In this document: positions 24,643-35,360 of the stretch, piece after piece
Numbering within the stretch: position 1 is the first letter of the stretch
Layout of the letters: each line of letters begins with the position of its first letter
Source: Coniochaeta sp. PMI_546
Lineage: Eukaryota; Ascomycota; Sordariomycetes; Coniochaetales; Coniochaetaceae
Direction: 5' to 3'
DNA length: 64,000 nt
Assembly (NCBI GenBank): GCA_021432605.1
Contig: MU271143.1
Span: forward strand, 443,277 to 507,276
The notes under the pieces: model-generated
Told to the model about the DNA's origin: nothing
Database searches by the model: none
What the model saw: only the letters and a program-made list of their open reading frames with translations
Program-made: the position numbers and the translations under genes

Positions 24643-25869
24643 TGTGAAGATTGGTGAATTGGTGAGAATATGAGGTTTGCAAGAGAGCGCGAATGGTCTT
24701 GAAGTCAATTGAGTCACTTTGATTGAGCGAGTGGGTTTAGCAGTTGATATGATGGGTCGGACCGTGATCCGGCTGGCGGGATGATTCACACTTTTCACCG
24801 CCTTCGTCGGTTTTGTCACAAAATTTCTGGCTGCCGTTTGGATGCAGCCGTTATCGGAACGGAATGCAGGTACCCTTTTGATCGACAACCTTGAAGACGG
24901 GACCCTTCAAATGAATCGGCTTTCCCGTGATCACACCATACTGGTCTACACGGAAGTCAAATCAAGTATCAATCTTAGCCTCTGTATGTTCAGCAAACCC
25001 TCGATAAGAAACTGGCCTACTGTGTGTACATGCACAGTAACTCGCGCCCCTTTGTTTCACGAACGATCATAGGTACCTAAGTACGAGATCCTCTTCCACT
25101 TTAATTGAACCTCTCAGTGGGGCCTTTGAACCCGAGCCGCGAAACATAGAACCGGAGCTGATAAAAGGACCTCTTGCCCGGGACGCCGTTACTTACGAGA
25201 CGGAGGAAAGCGCCGGTCTTATCGGAATCTCGGATGCCCTCTAAGGTATAAGGTATCTGTCTGCCTCGCCGTTTGCTTAACTAATGCTCCCTGCCTATAT
25301 TTTAGCTGTGTGCCTTTTCCCTCATTCTTGGACTCTCCGCAGCCTGTCCTTGTGTTGAGTTCGAAATCTCACAACCAATTAACATGGGATCAATATTGAT
25401 CACTAACGAGTCTACCTGCGAGGACAAGGCGCTGGCAACTTGGTATTTGGCATCTGCAGGGTTGGTGTCTGATTGTATGCGAGGTAGGTCCTTGACGCGG
25501 ATGTAGAGGTTTAGGTCTGCCATCTGTTTCCTTTCGGCCCAGACTACAAGGTCTGCGTCTGACCTGTCTACAGAGTCTAGTGACACATCCCAAGGTAAGA
25601 TGCGTGCCCAGGCATTGAGCGAGCAGCGGCAGGCGTCGCTGGCTGCGACTCTGGGCACGAGGCTGCAAGGTTGTCAGCCCTGCTCTAGCGATGCGAGATA
25701 CCAGCAGCTTTTCGGGCCCAGACTCGCGCCACCGTTTCAACCCAAGTTGCAGACAACCCCCGTAGCCTTGCGTGACTTCTTCGATCGAAATGAACACGCC
25801 CACTTTCCTCGAGAGATACCGAAGTAGAGACTGTACTTTAACTGTACCTCAGCTGTCGCTTTCTGGTCC
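24643..25869. other. Promoter of lys1 and upstream region of the membrane-protein gene
   Basis: 1.2 kb between divergent genes. Besides the CPC1 site at 24710, an ATAGGTACCTAAGTAC cluster lies near 25070 and a GATAAAAGG at about 25160. A minus-strand open stretch of about 119 codons (25658-25302) is protein-like in parts but has no ATG start and no recognisable family. Confidence 0.4.
24710..24716 (-). promoter_or_regulatory. CPC1/Gcn4-type site upstream of lys1
   Basis: Perfect palindromic consensus TGASTCA (TGAGTCA on plus, TGACTCA on minus) 68 bp upstream of the lys1 ATG. Gcn4/CPC1 activates amino-acid biosynthesis genes on amino-acid starvation through this site. The match is seen; the function is inferred from position and gene identity. 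Confidence 0.7.
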
Positions 25870-27605
25870 ATGGTATTCTCTTGCCACGAAATGCTTCGGC
25901 TTACGACAAGCTGTATCTGTGTCTTGTTCGAACTCCTCCTTCTGCTGGCAGGATGCCAGGCCGCGCCTGTCAATGCATCCGTCCCCAGTGTCCTCCCCAA
26001 TACAACGGCGTGCGCTTGGTCGGGGCCGAATGATTTCGTCAACCAGGTCCTCGCGCAGAAGTTGAATGTTACCGATATAGTTCTGCGCTGCCCGTCTTCA
26101 TGCATCGTTGTCTACGGGTCTGGCAACCCAGTGAGTTCAATGTCCGCCTGTGCTTCTACAGATGCTCCCAAATACTGTATAAGTGCCGCCAGGAGTGCCT
26201 ATCTGACACAACTTTCGTAGGATATTAGTGGAAAAGGGGTATGAGTTGGTCTCATTAAGGTGTCCCTTTTCCCTCACCAAGCTAATGAGGCCCTGTACTT
26301 GCTCAGATCATGATCTCCTACTTTGCTCAGTTCGGGTTCGTGGGTTTCTGCTCCCTGATCCTTCCTGTCATGGCGTTCGCCACTGCCAACTCCCCATGGA
26401 GGGACGGCAAGCCGAAGCTCGCGATCGAAATTCTCCGAAAGTGCCAGTCCACAGTCAACGAGATCAGCGTCTTCTACTCTCTTTCCATATTCATTGCAGC
26501 TGTTGTGAGGTTCATTCAGACGCCGCCTATCTTCGAAATCATCTTCATCCAAAATCTTATCCACGTCCAGACTACCATCATCGTCACCATGCTCTTGTTC
26601 CGCGTCTACGACTTTCAGTTCAACGATATACCGGTGGCCAGAAGCCACACGGTGTACGATCTCGGTAATCTCCTGGCCCAGCTCGTGACGAGCTACACCA
26701 TCTCTCTCCGCCATGACTCATTCCCGGTTTTCTTTGAACTTTGCCAAAGTTGCAATAGGTTCTATGCGTACACAGATGCGAGCTCGTATTTCGCCCCGAC
26801 CCAGGATGCCGGCAGTTCCGCCAAATATTGGGGAATCGGTATCGGAATCAGTATCGGGTCCATGGTAGTCGGAGGCCTACTTGGCTACTTCTTCCAACGA
26901 ATCCGCAGAGTCTTCCCCAGGTGGCTGCGGAAGTACTGGCATCATATTCTTGTTTTCCAGTGTGTCTTGTTATACATTGCGCTCTTTGTCCTTCTTGCCC
27001 GGCGCCTCGACTTTGTCCGCAACTACACAACAAGCCCGGAGGACGGCGGCGGTGGCGGTGACGATTGGGGTTACGGCCAGACGACGGCTGTCCTCCTCTG
27101 GGCCCCGGTGCTAAGGACGGCCTTCAAAGCCGCTTGGAGTCAGTATTGAGCAACTTTTACCTTCCTACTGTCGCTAACCTTGTGACTAGAAATGCGAGAT
27201 CGCCAGGCTGTTGCGGTTGCGCCGACGACAACAACCGAGGAGCATGAGCTAGCGACCAATGCAACGCAGCATCCCGTTGCCGCCCCGCCACTTGAAGAAC
27301 CGCCACCCGCCTATCAGCCTGGCTCATCCAGACCACCCGCGGCCCCTCTGCCTTCGATCGACGAAGAAAGATCAGCACCGGATCCTGCCCATCCAGCTGC
27401 GCAAAGTCCTTCTAGACCCGTGGCGGAAGCATCTGGTGCTGCATCAGTGTCCACAGCTACGCTTGAGGTGAATCAGGCTACCGTCGGCCAGGATAGCGTC
27501 CACCCAACAGCAAGGACATCGAGTTGGGAGACCGAGACGGCGGAGAATCCTCCACGCCGACGATTAGGCATTAACAGCGCAAACACCCCTGAGCGACCGA
27601 CCTGA
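25870..27605 (+). CDS. Multi-pass membrane protein with signal peptide and Cys-containing ectodomain, unrecognised
   Basis: 508 aa from four exons: 25870-26130, 26221-26238 (18 nt), 26307-27138 and 27190-27605; introns 90, 68 and 51 nt. The 18-nt exon (DISGKG) is inferred because it alone joins GSGNP to IMISYFAQFG in frame. The amino end is a signal peptide (LLLLLAGCQAAP) followed by a short extracellular stretch with N-x-T sites and cysteines (NTTACAW, LRCPSSC). Some seven hydrophobic segments follow, e.g. FGFVGFCSLILPVMAFATA, VFYSLSIFIAAVVRFI, VQTTIIVTMLLF, GIGIGISIGSMVVGGLLGYF and VFQCVLLYIALFVLLA. The roughly 135-residue tail is P/A/T/E-rich and cytoplasmic if the topology is right. No known transporter or receptor motif is visible; receptor-like function would be guesswork. 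Confidence 0.75.
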
Positions 27606-29019
27606 TATCGGAAGATGATAGCACATCGTCGTTCACCAACGCAGAAATAGCCTGCTTGCAGTTCTGTGTAAAATCCAGCAAAGCATGCTGGGTTTCCTCC
27701 ATGTTTTGCCCCGGGTGGCGGACGACCGATTTACGCCTCTTTATGTATCACATGCGCGGTAAGCCCTTCTATCCTCCATGATATCGGTAACATGATTTTA
27801 ACATGTCAGCCCCAGCGATATACAGGTGATTTGCTTTGCTGGCAAGGCTTACTTTACTCAGTGGATACAGTGCTGGTCACAACATCGTGGCTAAGGTAAT
27901 CATCAAGTCTCTCGTTCTCGCTATAAAACCATCTGGACATATATCTACTGCACATCCAAATCACAGTATACAAATCTCAATATAGCCCAGGTATTCCTAG
28001 GAAGCTCCTACTTTCTACCGAGCATCATTTGTGTAACGGCAGCTCTTACTCTACCTTTACTTACCAGAGAGCTTCAGGGTAGTAGTGTACCACAGCCGTT
28101 CGCAGGTCACATGACTTCGTTCATAAAGTAAATAAGCTTCCGTTCTGGTCAAGGGGTGATCACTCTTTCCGGCCTCGATGGTATCCCAGTTTCTGAACGT
28201 TGTACTGTGGTATTCGATGATGTCCTAGCTCGCGAGCTTCCATATTCAGCGTCCTTTATACCGTGTAGGAGCCTCGCTAAGAAGCTTCTCGTCATCCTTC
28301 CGCTCTCCGCTAGATAAAGCAGTAAGACTCCCAGGTAGTACTATGGTGTGTCACGACAGGTACATCCCTGATGTTGCACGTTTTCCCTCTTCCGTCCAGA
28401 GATTCCTGTCTTGCGGAGAGATTTGGGCTGGGCCATTCCCGTTAGCTTTAGCTAGCTCGCGGTGAGCTTCGGTGTGCTAACGGTTCCACGCCCGCATAAG
28501 TGGGGCCGGCACGGGTACCTGCAAGCTTGGACCATCTGCATAGGGGTCGCGACGCGGTTCCGAACCTCAACATTTTAGTGATTGGCATTCCTCTGTAGGA
28601 CCATGATTATACCAACAGCACACGTATCCGTCAACCAACTTCGCCTGCGCGAGTACGACGACCGGGATTCCAGCTTCTACCACCAAAGAATTCCTAGACT
28701 ATCTTGAACCTTGACGGCACGAGCAGTTCTAATAGTGATCGCCTTGCTACTAATCGATTGATTGCTATCAACCGCTCTATCGGGAGCTCAGCCTAGACAT
28801 TTTAAGGAGTTGGGAGCTCGGTTGAAGAGAGCAGAGCGCCTAGGGGAAGCCGAAATCTCGCAGAGCCATAAGCGCCTCCTATTCGAGACGAACCTTACGG
28901 CTGTGACGAGCTGAAGGGCACGACGTCGCCGTGACCGACTCGCAACCGTACTCCGCCCTCCTGCGTAACCGACAATACTTGATGTCTAGGTAGCAACAAG
29001 CTACCAGCCGCCAGTCAAG
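27606..29019. other. 1.4-kb stretch without any long open frame
   Basis: No frame of 60 codons or more on either strand, unlike every other gap of this size here. A hand count over about 540 nt (28021-28560) gives about 33 TpA against 25 ApT, mildly suggestive of repeat-induced point mutation, but no repeat family or terminal repeat is recognisable. The right end is the promoter and leader of arp1. Confidence 0.45.
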
Positions 29020-30355
29020 ATGACAGACACACTCCACAACGCCCCCATAGTCCTCGACAACGGCAGCGGCACGATAAGAGCCGGCTTCGCGGGCGACGAC
29101 CTACCCAAATGCTACTTCCCCTCCTTCGTTGGCCGGCCCAAGCACCTACGCGTCCTGGCCGGCGCCTTGGAGGGAGAGGTCTTCATCGGCCAGAGGGCAG
29201 CTACTGAACTACGTGGTCTCCTCAAGATACGGTACCCGCTCGAGCACGGCATCGTGACGGACTGGGACGACATGGAGAAGATATGGGCGTATGTGTATGA
29301 TGAGGGGCTCAAGACTTTGAGTGAAGAGGTTAGTTCTCAGCTTTATACCTATGTGTTATTCTGGGTTAAGGAATTGCGGCTAACAAGATTAAAAGCATCC
29401 TGTCCTCCTGACCGAACCTCCTCTAAACCCCCGCTCAAACCGCGACACGGCCGCACAGATCCTCTTTGAGACCTTCAACGTGCCGGCCCTGTACACCTCC
29501 ATCCAAGCGGTTCTGTCCCTCTACGCCTCCGGGCGGACGACAGGCGTCGTCCTCGACGCCGGCGACGGCGTCAGTCACTCTGTCCCAGTCTACCAGGGGT
29601 TCACGGTGCCCAACAGCATACGGCGCATCGACGTCGCGGGAAGAGACGTGACGGAGTATCTACAAACGTTGCTGAGGAAGAGCGGGTACATCTTCCATAC
29701 GAGTGCCGAGAAGGAGGTTGTCAGGCTGATCAAGGAGAGCGTCACTTACGTCGCGCATGACCCCAGGAAGGAGGAGAAGGAGTGGGCTGCGGCCAAGATG
29801 GATGCTACGAGGACGGCGGAATACACGCTGCCGGACGGGAATAAGCTGAAGGTATACACACTCGTCTCCCTTTCACATCCTTGATCAATAACTGACTACG
29901 GGGTATCAGATAGGAGCAGAGCGCTTCCGCGCCCCGGAGATCCTCTTCGACCCGGAGATAATCGGTCTGGAGTATCCCGGCGTGCACCAGATCGTCGTCG
30001 ACAGCATCAACCGGACCGATCTCGACTTACGGAAGGACCTGTACATGAACATTGTGCTGTCGGGCGGCAGCACGCTCACGAAGGGCTTCGGAGACAGGTT
30101 GCTGCACGAGGTGCAGAAGCTGGCCGTCAAGGACATGCGGATAAAGATCTTCGCGCCGCCGGAGCGGAAGTATTCGACCTGGATTGGAGGGAGTATCCTT
30201 GCTGGGTTGAGTACTTTTAGGAAGGTATGTGCACATATATGGAGAGAGGTTATCTTTGGTGGGAATTGGATGAAAGCTGACAACTGTGACAGATGTGGGT
30301 TAGTATCGACGACTGGCATGAGAATCCGGATATAATCCATACGAAGTTTACATGA
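29020..30355 (+). CDS. arp1: Actin-related protein 1 (centractin), dynactin subunit
   Basis: 380 aa from four exons: 29020-29328, 29396-29851, 29910-30224 and 30293-30355; introns 67, 58 and 68 nt. Actin-fold nucleotide motifs are clear: [18 protein letters not shown] at the N-terminus, [11 protein letters not shown] (phosphate 2) and [18 protein letters not shown]. The end [20 protein letters not shown] is the Arp1 C-terminus. The protein closely resembles Neurospora RO-4 as I recall it. Arp1 polymerises into the short filament at the core of dynactin, which links dynein to cargo and is needed for nuclear distribution and retrograde transport in hyphae. The family's high conservation makes the splice sites certain. 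Expected to be constitutive. Confidence 0.98.
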
Positions 30356-31341
30356 GGCGCTCCGTTGACAAGGAGGGTGAAGCCAAGGTGGTGGAGCAGG
30401 ACGACATGGTAGTGAGTGTGGACTGTGCGAGTCGTCAGTGTCAGGTTTGACGGCACAGCATCGGATGTCGATATCAGAATGACTAGCTTGCTAGGAGAGC
30501 GCACATTCAGGGTACAGACCTCCAAGGATGGCCACGAGCACATACATGCCCCACGGCAAGCGACTACGTGCGGCGATGGTGTATTGTAGGATGATTTAGC
30601 CTGCTCAGGTGTTGGGAGAGAAGCATTATACCCCGAGAATTTGAGAGCTTGTTTGAGAGCCACTTGGATGACATTTTGCCCACGCTATCGTAAGTATCGA
30701 TACATCTGTTGACGGTAGGAAAGGCAGAAACCATCAGAAGTCACCATCCGGACAAAGAACGTGTTGTTGTATGAATATCGTAAATATTGATTCCAAACAC
30801 CGTAGTGCCTTCGCACATGCGTGACTAGTTAACTACATACAAATCGCTGTGGGGGGGTATCTTGATGAGTCTCAAAATCCCACTGTTCACCAGAAACAAA
30901 CGCCCGCTCCCATGAATAATTTTCCCTTGAGTGTGGTGAAAGAAAAACCGCCTGGAGTCTGCCAGCCAGGGGGGTATCATCTTTTCCTTTCTGATCCCAA
31001 GCCCGAAAAAAAATGGAGAAGCTATTTGCTTGTTTGCTCTGAGGCCCCGTTGATGTCGTGATAAAAATGCAAAACCCGCTTGTTGAAATTCCCACTTGAC
31101 TTTTCCGCTCCCTATTTTCCCAGTTGCTTTAAGAGTTGACATTGTTGATGAATGCGATATGCCCGAAACGCCGTTTGAGAGAAGATGCTTGTTCGCTTGC
31201 TGAAGCGCGATGATTACGTGAATGTGTTAAAACATGAGATCCGTCCGTAGAACTGGTGGCGTGGTGCCGGGTATCTGGACCGAGAGAAGATGCAAGTGGC
31301 AGGCCAAAGAAAAGGTCGCGAGCACTGTCGTTGTGATCTCT
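30356..31341. other. Convergent 3' UTR region
   Basis: About 990 bp between arp1 (+) and the GRGGAGN-repeat gene (-). A poly-G/C run lies near 30851-30858. Frames of 88-137 codons here overlap and have no motifs. Nothing else seen. Confidence 0.5.
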
Positions 31342-31818
31342 TTAGCTGCTGTGACGACCAATGTGGCTGCCGAGTCGCTGGAGGAAGCCAGAACGTGCGC
31401 TTCCGGACGAGCTGGTGCTGTCTCGGCGCTCCGAAGCATCGCTGGCGACGCTCATCTTGCGGTCCTTCTTCTCAGTCTTCTCAACAGGGTGAACACCGCC
31501 TCCAAAGAAGTTGCCGGCACCGCCACGGCCTACGTGGGCAAAGAGAGATGTCTTCTCGCGAGCCTCGGTAATGGCGTACTCCTCATCGAGGGAAAGCACG
31601 GGGCGCTGGACGGCCGAGTGAACGTTGCCGGCACCACCGCGGCCGGAGTAGAAGCGTCCTGACGAAGCAGCCTTGGCCGGCTTGATCTCTGTGGGAACGC
31701 CGCTGGCCGGCGTGGTCTGGGGAGCGCGGAAGAGGTTGCCTGCTCCACCGCGGCCGGCGTGGATGTATGTGTTTTGGACCACGGTCGGGTGCGGCTCGGT
31801 GACGACGTATCGAGGCAT
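31342..31818 (-). CDS. GRGGAGN-repeat protein (DUF3602, Par32-like)
   Basis: Single exon, 158 aa. Three copies of GRGGAGN (in HAGRGGAGNLF, YSGRGGAGNVH and VGRGGAGNFFG) are the hallmark of the DUF3602 family, which includes yeast Par32/Amu1, a TORC1-linked phosphoprotein that inhibits ammonium transporters. The C-terminal third is K/E- and then S-rich (SVASDASERRDSTSSSGSAR) and looks disordered and phosphorylatable. The fungal members are usually small like this one. The start MPRYVVTEPHP is typical as I recall. No intron. The link to nitrogen signalling is by family only. Confidence 0.85.
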   Translation of the reverse strand: MPRYVVTEPHPTVVQNTYIHAGRGGAGNLFRAPQTTPASGVPTEIKPAKAASSGRFYSGRGGAGNVHSAVQRPVLSLDEEYAITEAREKTSLFAHVGRGGAGNFFGGGVHPVEKTEKKDRKMSVASDASERRDSTSSSGSARSGFLQRLGSHIGRHSS

Positions 31819-34800
31819 GGCTATTTCTATGTTGTTTTTGTGGGTTTTGTGTGGTGATATGATCGGCGACTTAGATCGCTTAGTGTCGTTGATGTCTCGT
31901 ACAGAAGCTCTTGATGTTGATGATATTGGTATATCAAGTCGAACCTCACACTTGTGTGTGCACTCTTGCTATGGCTTTGGGCTGTGATGGAGATGGAGAT
32001 CCTAGACTTCTAGCTTCTTCACGATGGAGAAAGTAGGGCAGACAGGTTAATATAGCATGAGACAGGATCGTGTGTCAACTCTGACCATGCCCTTCGCCCC
32101 TCTTCTTTTCCTGGGGAAGCTTTCTGTGTCTCCCCCCTAGGATCCGTCCGCATGGCACGCAATGGAAGCACATTCCATGTCGCTTGTACACGTAAAACCA
32201 ACAAGGTCACACGTACACGCAAGTATATTCAAGACAATTTGTGAGGAGAAAGCACGTCGGTGTGACAGTACGGAGGTACTTGGTACGTAACAGACTCATG
32301 GCGAGGAGTGACAAACAAATTTTTACCTTCGCCCGAAGATGAATCACCAATAAAACTTGGTGGCAGAGGGAAGCTTCCAGCGCAGGGCACGCCTGATTTA
32401 GTGAGCAAAGCCAGGGAAATACTCAGCTCAGCGCCTGGATTTGCTGCTGAGGAGTCCTTTGTGAGTCTCCGCAGGTAAGGCGCCCAGAACGGCGCTTAGC
32501 AGCTAGGGGTAAGGCTTCAATGGGCCTTTCATCCTCGTGATGCTGGATTACGTCTGAGAAACCGATCACGAGGCTCGGCTGCGGTTTCTATGGGGTAAGA
32601 TTTAGCTGATGAATTGCCTTCGAGGTACCGCTAAACAGGGATTCGAAGTACCTGCCAAGGTTCCCCTCTCATACAGTTTAGCTGGGAGCAATACTTCGCC
32701 TTGGCAACCAAGAGACTTTGAAAATTTCAGTTCTTCAAAACTTTTTCTCTTTCCATCAATTATTTTGGGGAAGGAACGAGCCGCTGCCATCCGCACCACA
32801 CATTCACATCACGCCTTCGAGCTCCTGCTCTGACTCGATGACTCCTGCCAGGAACTTGAATCCCGTCGTTTCCGCCCTTGATGATGTGTTTGTGCTGCAG
32901 AAACTCAAATTTGCATGCCATATCCATTCATTGCGTCATCACCGTTGTCTCTTCACCCCTGGAGCATTTGGAATTGGCTGAGCTGAGCTTGTACTGGAGT
33001 ACTGTACCATAGCATACACGTGTAAGGTATATACATTGAGTTTCTGTGGATAGCAGTTTTTTGTTCACCACAGTAACAAGGCGCTGGGCCGAAGCTACCC
33101 TGCCGCTAGGATCAGAAATCGATCTGGCGGCGACCACTAGACCGACGGGAGAGCTGCGGATTGACTTTGGAGCCTCAAGGTGGAGCTCAGCGTCGCTCGC
33201 TAGCAGCTGGCTAACGCACCGTAGCTCGAAGCTCTCTCCGCATCTCTCGGCTACTGGATCTGAAGTCAAAAGATGCAATCGCGGCAGCCAACAGTGCAGC
33301 CAGTCGGACGTTACAGAGCCGGCTTCAGCTTTCTTTGTTCCCCGCAAAGGCCTGGGAGACCGACCACGAGTTGCTGTCAGGTGAGTGTTACACAGCTCTT
33401 AACCGCCAGAGGTCCAATACGGAATCATTTGCCCGAGCCCAGGTGATCAGTGACTATACCACAGTATGGCTGGGCATTCCGGTGTAAGGCGATCGTGAGT
33501 TACGCGACGTTGACGCCAGCCTCTCGCGGCGACGCCGTACCTGGCTGAGCAAGACAGCCACGGACGCTCGAGTATTCCCTTCTACGGCCCTTTTTCACCT
33601 TCAGTATTCACACCTTCGTCAGCACATCCGGTCAGCTGACCAAGTGGACAGCGAACATTCGAGTGTACCTACTATGGTATGTCTCCTCTGCTCTGGTCTG
33701 GAAACCTTACGATCCATCCATCCTTGCCATCACATCCTCCTTGCCGCTGCGTCTCATTACGTACACTTTACCCTTCCCCGCCCTTGACCGCTCGGCGTTG
33801 GAGCGCTGCAGTTGCACCACTCTAGTGCCCGAGAGCGCCATCTGCCGTGCATCTGGTGCTGGCCGGCTGCCCAGTTTTAGGTAATTGAAGGGTAATGGTA
33901 ACCCCCTGATGCCAATGTCGAGCGAGGCCAGAGAAATGCCGTCTTTGAGCAACGTGGTATAAGCCATGGATGTGATGGCTACGGATGATGGCGAAAGTTC
34001 GAAAGATGTGTCGAGTCTGAGATCAAGCTTTCCCTTTTGACTCCTTCGAGTCTCACCACATATGCTTTCCTGTTCCACTGGCTTGAGCGTCTCCTCGGCG
34101 TCTCATTCTACTAGGTTGAGAAACGTGCCTGGAGCAAGAGCACGGTATGAGCCGCAAGTGTTGTCCTACACGAGGCCCCAGCAAGACGCTGTGTGCCCGC
34201 AGAAGTCGAACCAACTCAGCGAGCGTGTTCATGCAGGCATACATACGTACGGCCTGAGGCGACACAAGTGATAACTTGATGGCGTAATACCAGGGCTCAG
34301 ATTGACTTTCTCTGAATTTCTCATGTTACATCCCTTGACCTAGGCCAACTCACAGAACAGATACCGGGATAGGTGTACCTTGTACGCTTTTCGACACACG
34401 TTCAAGGGGGGTTTGGACTGCATACACAACACGGTGCTCTTGTTCTATCGCAGGAGACATGATAGCATCGAATACGAAGGGTCAGCCTTGAACAATTACA
34501 ACAAATCACTCAGGGAGGTCTTCCTTGCTGCTTCAGTCGGGTAAGATCAGGACATCAAGGTGGCGGTCTCAACCCGGTGCGGAAGCTCGGTAGCGAAATC
34601 TCGCCATAACAGTAAGCGATATCGCGAAGGTCAGGTCACGGAATATACCACCGTGAGGTCAGGGAGCCACCGTCAACCTACGTATTATGGCTCTCTTCCT
34701 GCGGTCCAGTTCCTCGCATTCTTTCTACCCACACATACGTCTGTTCATGCGAAACGTATAGCTGAGCCATGTGAATTGATCGGTTGTATATTGTGGAACA

Positions 34801-35360
34801 CTTCAGAGGAGCCAATCGTGATACAGTCACCAGTCCCTCATTGATATAGACAGTCACGATGTTGCCTACTGCTCCGCCGGGAACGCCGTGACGGCCAAAG
34901 CAACACGGAAAGCCAAGTGAAGTCTTACCTCAAGACCAAGGAACAAGTCTACCTATTATTCCCAGCTCTTTAGTACTGTCCGGGAAACTTACAACGTCCC
35001 GCATCTACAACGTCCAAAGGGCATCCAGAAAGAGACCTGTTCTGGAGATGTTCACTTTTCCAGACCTCTTTCATATCGAATCGGCCCCTTCAAACCCTGA
35101 GCGCCATAGAAATACGAAGAAAAAATCGATTCGGGTATTATTCATAACAAGCTGAACATAGAAGAAGTTATCATGAACTGGCAAAACCGTATCGCCCAAC
35201 CAAGCTCAGGAAAAGGTTTCCGAACATCAAGTCCAGAACAATTAGGGTTCAGAAACACCATGCTCCCCCCCTTCCCCTTTCCTTCCCCTCCTTGCCTCGC
35301 TCTTCCAACTCCACCCTTTCCAACCACAAATAGCCCTTCAAGCCCGCAAGCAAAAGGTCT
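31819..35360. other. Gene-free stretch, 3.5 kb
   Basis: Largest gap in the window. The left part is the promoter of the GRGGAGN-repeat gene; the right 200-300 bp are the chitin synthase 3' UTR. A minus-strand open stretch at 34078-33707 reads protein-like in its middle (SLASLDIGIRGLPLPFNYLK) but lacks an ATG start and any recognised family; it may be a gene relic. No transposon, tRNA or other RNA recognised. Confidence 0.4.
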
